Of a stretch of 15,381 nucleotides of DNA, positions 7,466-13,951 are shown piece after piece. Origin of the DNA: UBA9848 sp003454065. Lineage in GTDB: Bacteria; Spirochaetota; Spirochaetia; Sphaerochaetales; Sphaerochaetaceae. The notes beneath the pieces are model-generated. The model saw only the letters and a list, made by a program, of their open reading frames with translations. It was not told the DNA's origin and searched no databases. The stretch lies in contig CAMOXM010000028.1 in NCBI GenBank assembly GCA_946629155.1, positions 1 through 15,381 of the forward strand. The letters are read 5' to 3'. How positions within the stretch are numbered: the stretch's first letter is position 1; each line of letters opens with the position of its first letter. A program made the position numbers and the translations under genes.

Positions 7466-7642
7466 ATGGCAGCAGGTGGCGGATTATCAAAGAACGCTAA
7501 GCGTGAAGGTGCTAAGATTTTGAAAAGCAGGTGGGGCGGGGACATCATGATGAAGAGCGTATTCGAAAACGGAAAGCTCCGCCATGTGGCTTATTGCTCG
7601 AAGACGGGAAACAGCGCGCGCAAGCCGAAAGATCTGATGTAG
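7466..7642 (+). CDS. Small basic protein of unknown function (58 aa)
   Basis: ATG 7466 is preceded by a near-perfect AAAGGAGG (7453-7460) with five-base spacing, strong evidence that this short frame is translated; an ATG at 7448 in the same frame has no such site and is rejected. The product starts MAAGGGLSKNAKREGAKILK, is rich in Lys, Arg and Gly, and contains WGGDIMMKSVFENGKLRHVAYCSKTGNSARKP in pieces consistent with a short beta-strand pair. It has no membrane segment or signal peptide and only one cysteine. The basic character would suit a nucleic-acid or ribosome-associated protein, but I do not recognise the family. It lies 58 bases after frr and could be part of that operon. Confidence 0.75.
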   Translation: MAAGGGLSKNAKREGAKILKSRWGGDIMMKSVFENGKLRHVAYCSKTGNSARKPKDLM

Positions 7643-7650
7643 AAGCTTTT

Positions 7651-7675
7651 GCGTTTTCGGCAGCATCTGCAACGC
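7651..7675 (+). other. Hairpin between the small ORF and the metalloregulator
   Basis: GCGTT 7651-7655 and AACGC 7671-7675 enclose an inner stem GCAG 7660-7663 / CTGC 7667-7670, with a four-base bulge on the left side only. There is no downstream T-run, so an intrinsic terminator is doubtful. It may mark the boundary between the translation operon and the metalloregulator cluster. Confidence 0.25.
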
Positions 7676-7701
7676 TTTCGTAGGGCAGGGCGACTCGACT
7701 G

Positions 7702-8088
7702 ATGGTTTCGAATTCCGTTTTTGAGTCCAAGGAAATGTATTTGGAGTCCATTCTTCTTCTTCTGAAGTCGAATAGCGCTCCGCATGCCAAGGATTTGGCG
7801 GAATACATGAATTTTTCGAGGCCGTCTGTCTCTCGCGCGCTTTCAAGCCTTGAGAGCGCGGGGCTTGTTTTTCGAGACGGGGATGATGTCATATCCTTGA
7901 CTCGAGAGGGCAGGATGATCGCTGAGAGCGTATATGAGAAGCATCTGGTCATTACGGATTTCCTTGTGCTTATCGGTGTGGATCGTCAAGTTGCGGAAAG
8001 GGATGCTTGCAAGTTCGAGCATGTGATTTCGGAAGAGACTTTTTCCAGAATCAAGGATTTCGTCGGAAATTCATTAGGCAATGTCTAG
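7702..8088 (+). CDS. DtxR/MntR-family metal-dependent transcriptional regulator, short form
   Basis: Members of this family bind operator DNA when loaded with Mn(II) or Fe(II) and repress metal uptake or related genes. The 128-residue protein starts with the helix KEMYLESILLLL, followed by a winged helix-turn-helix (about 25-66, FSRPSVSRALSSLESAGLV) and the metal-binding dimerisation domain (about 68-125). Candidate ligands by analogy with DtxR and MntR are M12, H81, E99, C103, E106 and H107 (DACKFEHVISEETF). The SH3-like third domain of DtxR is absent, as in MntR. E99 is MntR-like while C103 is DtxR/TroR-like, so metal preference cannot be read off. The ribosome-binding site is weak. Its last eight bases overlap the next gene. 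The target is unknown; self-regulation of this cluster is an inference. Confidence 0.88.
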   Translation: MVSNSVFESKEMYLESILLLLKSNSAPHAKDLAEYMNFSRPSVSRALSSLESAGLVFRDGDDVISLTREGRMIAESVYEKHLVITDFLVLIGVDRQVAERDACKFEHVISEETFSRIKDFVGNSLGNV

Positions 8089-9778
8089 TCAGGATATTTA
8101 TTTGCTGATTAATAAGGAGATCTTCACGGATCCCTATTACAATTTTTGCAGCACCGATAATAAGAAGCTGGTTGCATGGTATTTTCTTAACGTGCTTTCC
8201 TTTTCCGAGGATCAGGTGAAGGAAAGCGTGATACGCTCCGATGCCAACCATTTCATCGATTTGATTCTTTTCGATGACGAGAACGGCGTCGCCTATGTTG
8301 CCGGCACCGACTTCAGGGGGATACACGACAAGCTCGACATATTGAGTTTCAACAAGCCATTCAACTTCTTCAAATATATGATAAGCGCTTCCGAATACGA
8401 GCTTACGGGCGATCCGGTACTCGATAGGAGGTCGTTTTATTTCTACGATTGCATCAAACGCGGATATGAGATTGTTTTTCTTTTCATAACCACTGCTTCG
8501 TTTGACGAGCAATGTGTTAGCATGGTGAATGCGGTGAAATCAAGGGTTTCGGCTTCATTTGATTTCGAGTTCTCGATTGAGCTTGTTGATGGGCAGGGAT
8601 TATCCGAAAGGTATTACGAAGCCGATTCGCTGGAGCGTTGCAAGCAGCAGGGATTCGAGTCTTTAGGCGCTTTGCCCGAGAACAATAGCATGTATGCTTG
8701 CGATCTTCCGTTGGAAGACAGGCGAGCCATGAATCTCATCGTATCCAAATTGAGGAACTTCTGGAAATCCGCCGGATCGATTCTCGATCAGGAATTGCTG
8801 CCTGTAGGCGAAGTGAAAGGCGCGGATTTGCAATTATTCGCGATATTGCAAGGGTATTGCGCTTCCAACAGGATGAAAAACGATCTTTTGCCTCCGATAA
8901 GCGTGGTCTATTATAATCTGGAAAGGAATTTCTTCACGAACAGGATGATCGCTCTTTCGGCTTCTTGGGTGAGCAAAGCGTTTGCCGCGGCGAAGAAGAG
9001 GAACCGCAACTTGGATTCCGCCGGATGGATTAGAAGCGAGATATGCCTCTCGGATATCCGGAATACTGTTGAGGATTTCTTTTCCATGTATTCATCATCT
9101 CTCGTACATGGTTCCAGCGAAGCTTCGGATTACGTTTCAAGGGCATATAAGGTTCCGGATTCGGAATTCATGCTTCCGTGCAATCGTTTCTTTCTGATAG
9201 GCAAGGATGATATGAAGGCTTCCGTCAAATCCGCTCGCGACATGTTTTACGGATGCATGCGGGAGAGTGCCATAAGCGAGGATGACATAGCAGCGGCTGA
9301 TGGTCTGATTTCCATGATGTCGGAAAGGTGGATGAGCCGCATGGAATCGCTTTTCGGAAAAAAGGATGCCTATCTCGGCGATTGCCTTGCAGCGATAAGC
9401 TGCATTGCGGTTTTTGGGTGCTTTGCCGTTTTCAGCGAAAAGCGAACGGATGTGTTTCCGTCGTTCAAGGCCGCGATAGACAGGCTCGATGCCAAGTATC
9501 TGCTTGATGAATTGATTAGGATTACGGAAAAGTCCGTTGCGAAGGCGTATGACAAGCAGCGCAGCCGATCCAGCGGTACGGCGTTGATGGCCGATGCGTG
9601 GGCGGGTACGCGCAAATGCTATTCGGATTCTATGGTCGAGATATCCAAGTATTTCAGACTCCTTGAGCTTATGAATGGCGATTCTTCTAAAATATATGCT
9701 GAATATGCAAAGACTTTTTCTATGAAAACCAAGGAATTCAAATATCATCTGAACGACAAGGGGTTTAAGGAATTATGA
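8081..9778 (+). CDS. Uncharacterised 565-aa protein with a possible AIPR-like, nuclease-derived N-terminal region
   Basis: I do not firmly recognise this protein. The start overlaps the regulator gene by 8 bases and its TGA overlaps the dipeptidase ATG by 4, so it is clearly translated as part of the cluster. Residues 34-78 (FLNVLSFSEDQV, then HFIDLILFDDENGVAYVAG) and 128-176 (RGYEIVFLFITTASFDE, FEFSIELVDGQGL) follow, from memory, the strand pattern of the N-terminal PD-(D/E)XK-like domain of AIPR abortive-infection proteins. The Q-x-K-type catalytic position reads G-T-D here (75-77), so any nuclease activity is doubtful. Residues 200-565 are mainly helical, with tryptophans and scattered cysteines. 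A hydrophobic stretch at 431-452 is the only possible membrane contact and is more likely a buried helix. There is no signal peptide. Alternatives are a spirochaete-specific structural or regulatory protein. Confidence 0.85.
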   Translation: MSSQDIYLLINKEIFTDPYYNFCSTDNKKLVAWYFLNVLSFSEDQVKESVIRSDANHFIDLILFDDENGVAYVAGTDFRGIHDKLDILSFNKPFNFFKYMISASEYELTGDPVLDRRSFYFYDCIKRGYEIVFLFITTASFDEQCVSMVNAVKSRVSASFDFEFSIELVDGQGLSERYYEADSLERCKQQGFESLGALPENNSMYACDLPLEDRRAMNLIVSKLRNFWKSAGSILDQELLPVGEVKGADLQLFAILQGYCASNRMKNDLLPPISVVYYNLERNFFTNRMIALSASWVSKAFAAAKKRNRNLDSAGWIRSEICLSDIRNTVEDFFSMYSSSLVHGSSEASDYVSRAYKVPDSEFMLPCNRFFLIGKDDMKASVKSARDMFYGCMRESAISEDDIAAADGLISMMSERWMSRMESLFGKKDAYLGDCLAAISCIAVFGCFAVFSEKRTDVFPSFKAAIDRLDAKYLLDELIRITEKSVAKAYDKQRSRSSGTALMADAWAGTRKCYSDSMVEISKYFRLLELMNGDSSKIYAEYAKTFSMKTKEFKYHLNDKGFKEL

Positions 9779-11232
9779 ATTATCTTGATTATTTCAGGGA
9801 GATATGCTCTATACCGCACGTGTCTCATCACACCGGCGGAATCAGCGATTACCTCGTGGCATTTGCCGATTCCAATGGCTTGGAGAGCTTTCGGGATGAT
9901 AGCGGGAATGTCGTGATTCGCAAAAAGGCGGCAGGGTTTCGCAGAAACAGGCAAAGTCCCGTGATTTTGCAAGCGCACATGGACATGGTGGGCGTATGCA
10001 CGGATGGCCGTGATATGACGAGAGAACCGATTCGTCCGATATTCGAGGGCGATATCATATCTGCGGATGCGTCTTCGCTTGGAGCGGATAATGGAATCGG
10101 CATGAGCTACATTCTGGACATACTTGCCGATAAGAAGCTCAAATCTCCGGAAATAGAGGCTGTTTTCACTGCTGACGAGGAGGATGGTATGGAAGGGGTC
10201 AGGAACTTCGACTTCTCCAAGCTGAACGCTTCATTCGTCATAAATCTCGACAGCGAATGCGAAGACGAGGTTTGCGTTTCGTCAGCGGGCGGAATGAATG
10301 AGGAGATCAGAATCGGATTCAACGACGGGTTCTACCGTTTGGAAAGCGGCGTTTTATCTGAGATAACAATATTCGGCTTGAAAGGCGGGCATAGCGGGAA
10401 TCAGATTCACAAGAGAAGGGCCAATGCCATCATTTGCTTGGTGAGGCTTCTGCGCGAATTGTCGCTCAGGCATGACATCAGGTTCGTTTCCATTTCAGGC
10501 GGGAGCGCGAGGAATGTCATACCTTCGAGGGCATCAGCATCGGTTTTGTATTGCGGATTTGATTTCGAATCGTTCAGGAAGGATTTCAAGGAGACTTTGG
10601 CTGATTTGAGAAAGAAGCATCTGAAAAGCGATCCTGACTTCGATGCCGAGGTGGTTTGGCGAAAGGACAGCAAGGTCAAAAGCCTTTCTTCGATGAACTC
10701 CAAGCTCTTTGAGATGCTTTCCTCGCTTCCGGATGGGCTTATGGAATCCGATGCTGACGGAAATGCCGTAACCTCGTTGAATTTCGGTATGGCTGATTTC
10801 AACAAGGAGGAGAAGGTTCTCACCTTCAAGGCTCTCGTCAGAAGCAATATAGATTCGCATCGTAATGAGCTCGCGGATAAGGTCCGACTCGTTTTCGAAG
10901 GCGATAATAGTCTGAAAAGCCCTGTTTCCGCTTTTTCTTACGTAGTCAATACGGATCAGGAATACGGCGCATGGCAGAGAAGGGAAAAATCGGCTTTGCT
11001 TGATTTTTTCCTGAAAACATACAAGCGGAAGCTTGACAAGAATCCGAAGGTGACATCCACGCATGGCGGTCTGGAATGCGGCTATTTTTCTCAAGGGATA
11101 AAAGATTGCGATTTGATTTCCATAGGCCCCGATATAAGCGATGTTCACTCTGTTAAGGAAAAAGCGTTTGCCTCTTCGTGCGAACGGATAATGGGAGTAT
11201 TGAAAGCCATGCTTGAAAATTGGGAGTTGTAA
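9775..11232 (+). CDS. pepD: Aminoacyl-histidine dipeptidase, M20C metallopeptidase (PepD type)
   Basis: PepD is a cytosolic di-metal peptidase that cleaves unblocked dipeptides, including Xaa-His and, in several species, Cys-Gly. At 485 residues it equals E. coli PepD in length. The metal-site and catalytic residues are all visible: H68 and D70 (QAHMDMVG), bridging D105 (GADNG), E135/E136 (TADEEDGMEG), D159 (NLDSE) and H430 (THGGLECG). The lid/dimerisation domain carries GLKGGHSGNQIH (201-212) with H206, and DVHSVKE (456-462) closes the protein. AAGGA-type spacing ahead of ATG 9775 and the ATGA overlap with the preceding gene indicate coupling. Placed directly before an amino-acid importer, it suggests a role in peptide scavenging. 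Confidence 0.95.
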   Translation: MNYLDYFREICSIPHVSHHTGGISDYLVAFADSNGLESFRDDSGNVVIRKKAAGFRRNRQSPVILQAHMDMVGVCTDGRDMTREPIRPIFEGDIISADASSLGADNGIGMSYILDILADKKLKSPEIEAVFTADEEDGMEGVRNFDFSKLNASFVINLDSECEDEVCVSSAGGMNEEIRIGFNDGFYRLESGVLSEITIFGLKGGHSGNQIHKRRANAIICLVRLLRELSLRHDIRFVSISGGSARNVIPSRASASVLYCGFDFESFRKDFKETLADLRKKHLKSDPDFDAEVVWRKDSKVKSLSSMNSKLFEMLSSLPDGLMESDADGNAVTSLNFGMADFNKEEKVLTFKALVRSNIDSHRNELADKVRLVFEGDNSLKSPVSAFSYVVNTDQEYGAWQRREKSALLDFFLKTYKRKLDKNPKVTSTHGGLECGYFSQGIKDCDLISIGPDISDVHSVKEKAFASSCERIMGVLKAMLENWEL

Positions 11233-11233
11233 T

Positions 11234-12067
11234 ATGAAAAAAGGTTTTGCTATTGGAAGTGCAATCGCAACCAAGGCATTCCTCGCTTTGGCTGCTGTTT
11301 CGGTTCTTTCCGCCGGTTTGGTTTCGTGTTCCAAAAAAGGCGGTTCGGATTCACAGGATAATTCGCTTTCGAATGTAAAGAGCAGAAATGCATTCGTAAT
11401 AGGATTGGATGATTCGTTTCCGCCTATGGGCTATCGCAACGAGAACAACGAGATAGTCGGATTCGATGTCGATTTGGCGAGGGAAGCTGCGAAAAGGATG
11501 TCTGTCGGATTCAAGGCTCAGGCGATAGATTGGGATGCGAAGGAGATGGAAATCGCATCAGGCAACATAGATTGCATTTGGAACGGCTTCACTATAACCG
11601 ATGAGAGGAAGAAGAACCTTCTTTTCTCCGATCCGTATTTGAACAACGAGCAGGTGTTCCTTGTGATGGAGAGCAGCGGCATAAGAAGCGAAGCTCAGCT
11701 TACGGGGAAGAAAATAGGAATGCAAACAGGAAGTTCCGGAGCTGAAAGTTATGCCAATTCTTCGCTGAAAGGCAAGAATATCGCTGTGGAATACAAGGAT
11801 TTCCTTATTGCCATAATGGATTTGAGGACCGGGGGGATCGATGCTTTGGTTATTGACAGCATAGTTGCAGGCGCTCAGCTTCGCGAATCGGGCGTTTCCG
11901 ACGAGCTGATGATCATCAAATCTTCCCAGCTTCCGGCAGAACAATTCGGCGTGGGTTTCAGAAAGGGCGATAAGGCGCTTAGGGACGAAGTCCAGAGACA
12001 TCTTGATGAAATGCGCAAGGATGGAACGTTTGCCAAGCTTGCTGAAAAGTACGAGATGATCATTTAG
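11234..12067 (+). CDS. Polar amino-acid ABC transporter substrate-binding lipoprotein
   Basis: This is the receptor of the importer encoded next to it (family SBP_bac_3, periplasmic binding fold type II). The 277-residue precursor has a lysine-starting signal peptide, a hydrophobic core and a lipobox LVSC with C32 as the lipidated residue. That relaxed motif is typical of spirochaetes. The mature part has VIGLDDSFPPMGYR, IVGFDVDLAREAA, NGFTITDERKKNLLFSDPY (with R125 at the position that binds the substrate carboxylate) and an acidic D208 (IDALVIDS) in the second lobe. GGGAG 11222-11226 supports ATG 11234; an upstream in-frame ATG at 11213 would extend the signal peptide oddly and lacks a site. 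Substrate is a polar amino acid, identity unknown; His, Gln, Arg, Lys and cystine are all possible. Confidence 0.93.
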   Translation: MKKGFAIGSAIATKAFLALAAVSVLSAGLVSCSKKGGSDSQDNSLSNVKSRNAFVIGLDDSFPPMGYRNENNEIVGFDVDLAREAAKRMSVGFKAQAIDWDAKEMEIASGNIDCIWNGFTITDERKKNLLFSDPYLNNEQVFLVMESSGIRSEAQLTGKKIGMQTGSSGAESYANSSLKGKNIAVEYKDFLIAIMDLRTGGIDALVIDSIVAGAQLRESGVSDELMIIKSSQLPAEQFGVGFRKGDKALRDEVQRHLDEMRKDGTFAKLAEKYEMII

Positions 12068-12102
12068 GAGCCATTCGGCATTCTTGATACGGGTTCGAAC
12101 GG

Positions 12103-12726
12103 ATGTTATATCTGCAGCCGCTGATAACATCGATTTCGGTTTTTTTTCTGACTTTGATTTTAGCGGTTCCGTTAGGGTGCGGAATCGCGATTTTCAGGAT
12201 TAGGAAAATTCCGTTTTTGAGTTTTTTGTTCAGGATTTTCATAGATGTCATGAGGGGGACGCCGCTGATATTGCAGCTCCTTTTCTTTTATTTCATTCCG
12301 CCGTTTGTCTTTCATATCAACATAGACAGGTTCCTGAGCGTGGTCATGACGTTTTCAGTGAATTACGCTGCATACTTTGCTGAAATATTCAGATCGGGGT
12401 ATATCTCCTTGCCAAGCGGTCAATTCGAAGCGTGCAAAGTGCTCGGATTGTCGAAGCCGTTTTCGTTTTTCAGGGTCTATGTGCCTCAAATTGCGAAAAG
12501 AATTCTGCCTGCTTTTTCCGGCGAGGTCGTGACGCTTGTAAAGGATACGGCGCTTTCCTCCACTTTAGGCGTGATGGAATTGTTTGCAATCGCAAGGAAA
12601 AGATCATCCGCCATGTTCTCGGTCATGCCCATAGTATGGGCCGGAGTGTTCTATTTCGCATTCAACGCCATCGTGGCATTCGCATTCTCGCTTATTGAGA
12701 AGCGCTTTGGAAAGTACAAGATCTGA
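12103..12726 (+). CDS. Polar amino-acid ABC transporter permease (HisM/GlnP type)
   Basis: This is the membrane channel subunit. The 207-residue protein has about five hydrophobic segments (near 8-31, 36-49, 55-72, 77-97 and 175-197) and the family motif RGTPLILQLLFFYF at 51-64. The EAA coupling loop, FEACKVLGLSKPFSFFRVYVPQ split over 108-129, contacts the ATPase; VKDTALSSTLGVMEL (146-160) is also diagnostic. An in-frame TGA at 12085 rules out an earlier start, leaving ATG 12103, which has only a weak ribosome-binding site, so expression may depend on coupling. Only one permease is encoded, implying a homodimer. Confidence 0.92.
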   Translation: MLYLQPLITSISVFFLTLILAVPLGCGIAIFRIRKIPFLSFLFRIFIDVMRGTPLILQLLFFYFIPPFVFHINIDRFLSVVMTFSVNYAAYFAEIFRSGYISLPSGQFEACKVLGLSKPFSFFRVYVPQIAKRILPAFSGEVVTLVKDTALSSTLGVMELFAIARKRSSAMFSVMPIVWAGVFYFAFNAIVAFAFSLIEKRFGKYKI

Positions 12727-12741
12727 ATAAGGAGTTCACTC

Positions 12742-13506
12742 ATGCCAAACGATGATGACATGCGCTATACAATAGAGGTTTCAGGGCTTTCCAAGCGTTT
12801 TTCAACGCAGACGGCATTGAATGGTCTATCATTCACTCTGGAAAAGGGAAGGATATTAACGGTCATCGGTCCTTCCGGCAGCGGCAAGACGACTCTTCTC
12901 AGGATATTGTGCCAACTTGAAAAAGCCGATAGCGGAACCATATTCGTCGATGGGTTGAAATTGGGCGAAAGCAAGTTGCAGGACAAACAGATATTATCCA
13001 AAATCGGTCTTGTTTTCCAATCATTCAACTTGTTTCCGCACTTGACCGTATTGAAAAACATAACGCTTGCGTATAGGTTTTTGAACAAAGGAAAGACGGC
13101 CACGGAGGCCGAATGCGTTGCTCGCGACCTTTTGAGTCGAGTTGGGCTCAAAGATAAGGCGGAAAAGTATCCTTGCATGCTGTCAGGGGGAGAATCCCAA
13201 GGGGTCGCGATCGCCCGTTCCCTTGCTTTGAAGCCCGAGGTTCTGCTGTTCGACGAGCCTACGAGCGCTTTGGATCTGGAAATGGTCAAGAATCTTTCCG
13301 GCCTGATAAAGCAGATCAGGGATGAAGAGGGCAATGCGCTTGTGATCGTCACTCACGACATCAACTTCGCCAAAACAGTGTCAGATGATGTTTTGTTTCT
13401 GGACAAAGGCGACATGATTTTTCATGGGGCGGCCTCGGATGTTTTGGGCAATGCATCGAAGAACGAAAGGATACGGGCGTTTTTGAGCAATTCCGAACTA
13501 TTGTAG
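12742..13506 (+). CDS. Polar amino-acid ABC transporter ATP-binding protein (GlnQ/HisP type)
   Basis: The ATPase subunit powers import by the two preceding products. All nucleotide-binding motifs are present in 254 residues: Walker A GPSGSGKT 43-50, Q-loop Q93 in VFQSFNLFPHLTVLKNI, signature LSGGE 147-151, Walker B VLLFDEPTSALD 167-178 and switch H205 (IVTHD). The signature continues SQGVAIARSLA where the family normally has QQR; the loss of the arginine is unusual but not known to abolish activity. AAGGAG 12728-12733, eight bases before ATG 12742, is a good ribosome-binding site. The gene closes the transporter set. Confidence 0.95.
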   Translation: MPNDDDMRYTIEVSGLSKRFSTQTALNGLSFTLEKGRILTVIGPSGSGKTTLLRILCQLEKADSGTIFVDGLKLGESKLQDKQILSKIGLVFQSFNLFPHLTVLKNITLAYRFLNKGKTATEAECVARDLLSRVGLKDKAEKYPCMLSGGESQGVAIARSLALKPEVLLFDEPTSALDLEMVKNLSGLIKQIRDEEGNALVIVTHDINFAKTVSDDVLFLDKGDMIFHGAASDVLGNASKNERIRAFLSNSELL

Positions 13507-13509
13507 CCA

Positions 13510-13722
13510 ATGCCGAAAAAAACGAACGATACATTACCGCAACCATCATCCGGTTCCTGTCTTGATAGCACAGGAAAGCCGAAAAGAGCTTATGCGACTT
13601 ATGCGGAGGCTTTGGAGTCGGCCGAGTACGGCTTGAAAGAAAGGGGCGTCAAGCTTGATGTGTATAAGTGTCGGGCTTGTGGTAAGTATCATCTCACATC
13701 GAGGAAGTGTCGGCTGCGTTGA
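13510..13722 (+). CDS. Small Cys/His (zinc-ribbon-like) protein of unknown function
   Basis: The 70-residue frame begins three bases after the ATPase stop. The N-terminus is low-complexity and polar, a central helix RAYATYAEALESAEYG follows, and the end reads YKCRACGKYHLTSRKCRLR. C54, C57, H61 and C67 could bind one zinc ion. Small bacterial proteins ending in C-x-x-C-G-x-[WY]-H-L-T-S are common, usually unannotated, and often sit near unrelated genes. I see no Shine-Dalgarno sequence before ATG 13510, so translation may depend on coupling. Its basic tail might bind nucleic acid. The last codons overlap the left arm of an inverted repeat. Confidence 0.7.
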   Translation: MPKKTNDTLPQPSSGSCLDSTGKPKRAYATYAEALESAEYGLKERGVKLDVYKCRACGKYHLTSRKCRLR

Positions 13723-13755
13723 AGAGGATATCTGAATATTCGCTCCAACGCAGCC
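13712..13755. repeat. 10-bp perfect inverted repeat spanning a stop codon
   Basis: GGCTGCGTTG 13712-13721 and CAACGCAGCC 13746-13755 are exact reverse complements with a 24-base loop, and the left arm contains most of the preceding gene's TGA. The right arm is not followed by a T-run, so it is not a classical terminator. It may protect the 3' end of the ABC operon mRNA or be an operator. Confidence 0.5.
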
Positions 13756-13759
13756 TGTC

Positions 13760-13781
13760 GCCGGATATGCGCCGGATATGC
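13760..13781 (+). repeat. 11-bp direct tandem duplication
   Basis: GCCGGATATGC occurs twice back to back (13760-13770 and 13771-13781) in the non-coding spacer. It could be a replication slippage product or a pair of protein-binding sites. Confidence 0.6.
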
Positions 13782-13815
13782 GCGTTTCGGAGCGAAAACC
13801 CATTTGGATAGGCAA

Positions 13816-13929
13816 AAAGCCTTATCCTGCATTAGGCTTTCCGCTTCGGGACGTGCCTTTCCACCACTTCTCCGGCTCCTTGCCGGCGTTGGATGATGCC
13901 GCGTAAATTTTGCAAGTCTGCCTGCAGAC
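13816..13929 (+). other. Hairpin-rich spacer ahead of the histidine kinase
   Basis: Three short stems lie in the 229-base gap before the kinase gene: AAAGCCT 13816-13822 with AGGCTTT 13834-13840; CCGGC 13872-13876 with GCCGG 13882-13886; and GTCTG 13916-13920 with CAGAC 13925-13929. AGGC 13810-13813 could instead pair with GCCT 13819-13822, which would exclude the first stem. No tRNA, promoter pair or open frame was convincing. A structured leader or small RNA is possible; chance GC-rich pairing is also possible. Confidence 0.3.
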
Positions 13930-13951
13930 GCCATGCTTTGGAGGATGAATT

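Noticed and set aside
11213..11233. Upstream ATG for the binding lipoprotein
   Set aside because: It lies inside pepD without a ribosome-binding site and would put a polar extension before the signal peptide.
10534..11334. Minus-strand 266-residue frame opposite pepD
   Set aside because: Antisense shadow of a gene with every catalytic residue in place.
12091..12102. GGGTTCGAACGG resembling a tRNA T-arm
   Set aside because: No acceptor, D or anticodon stems can be built around it; it is the short gap before the permease gene.
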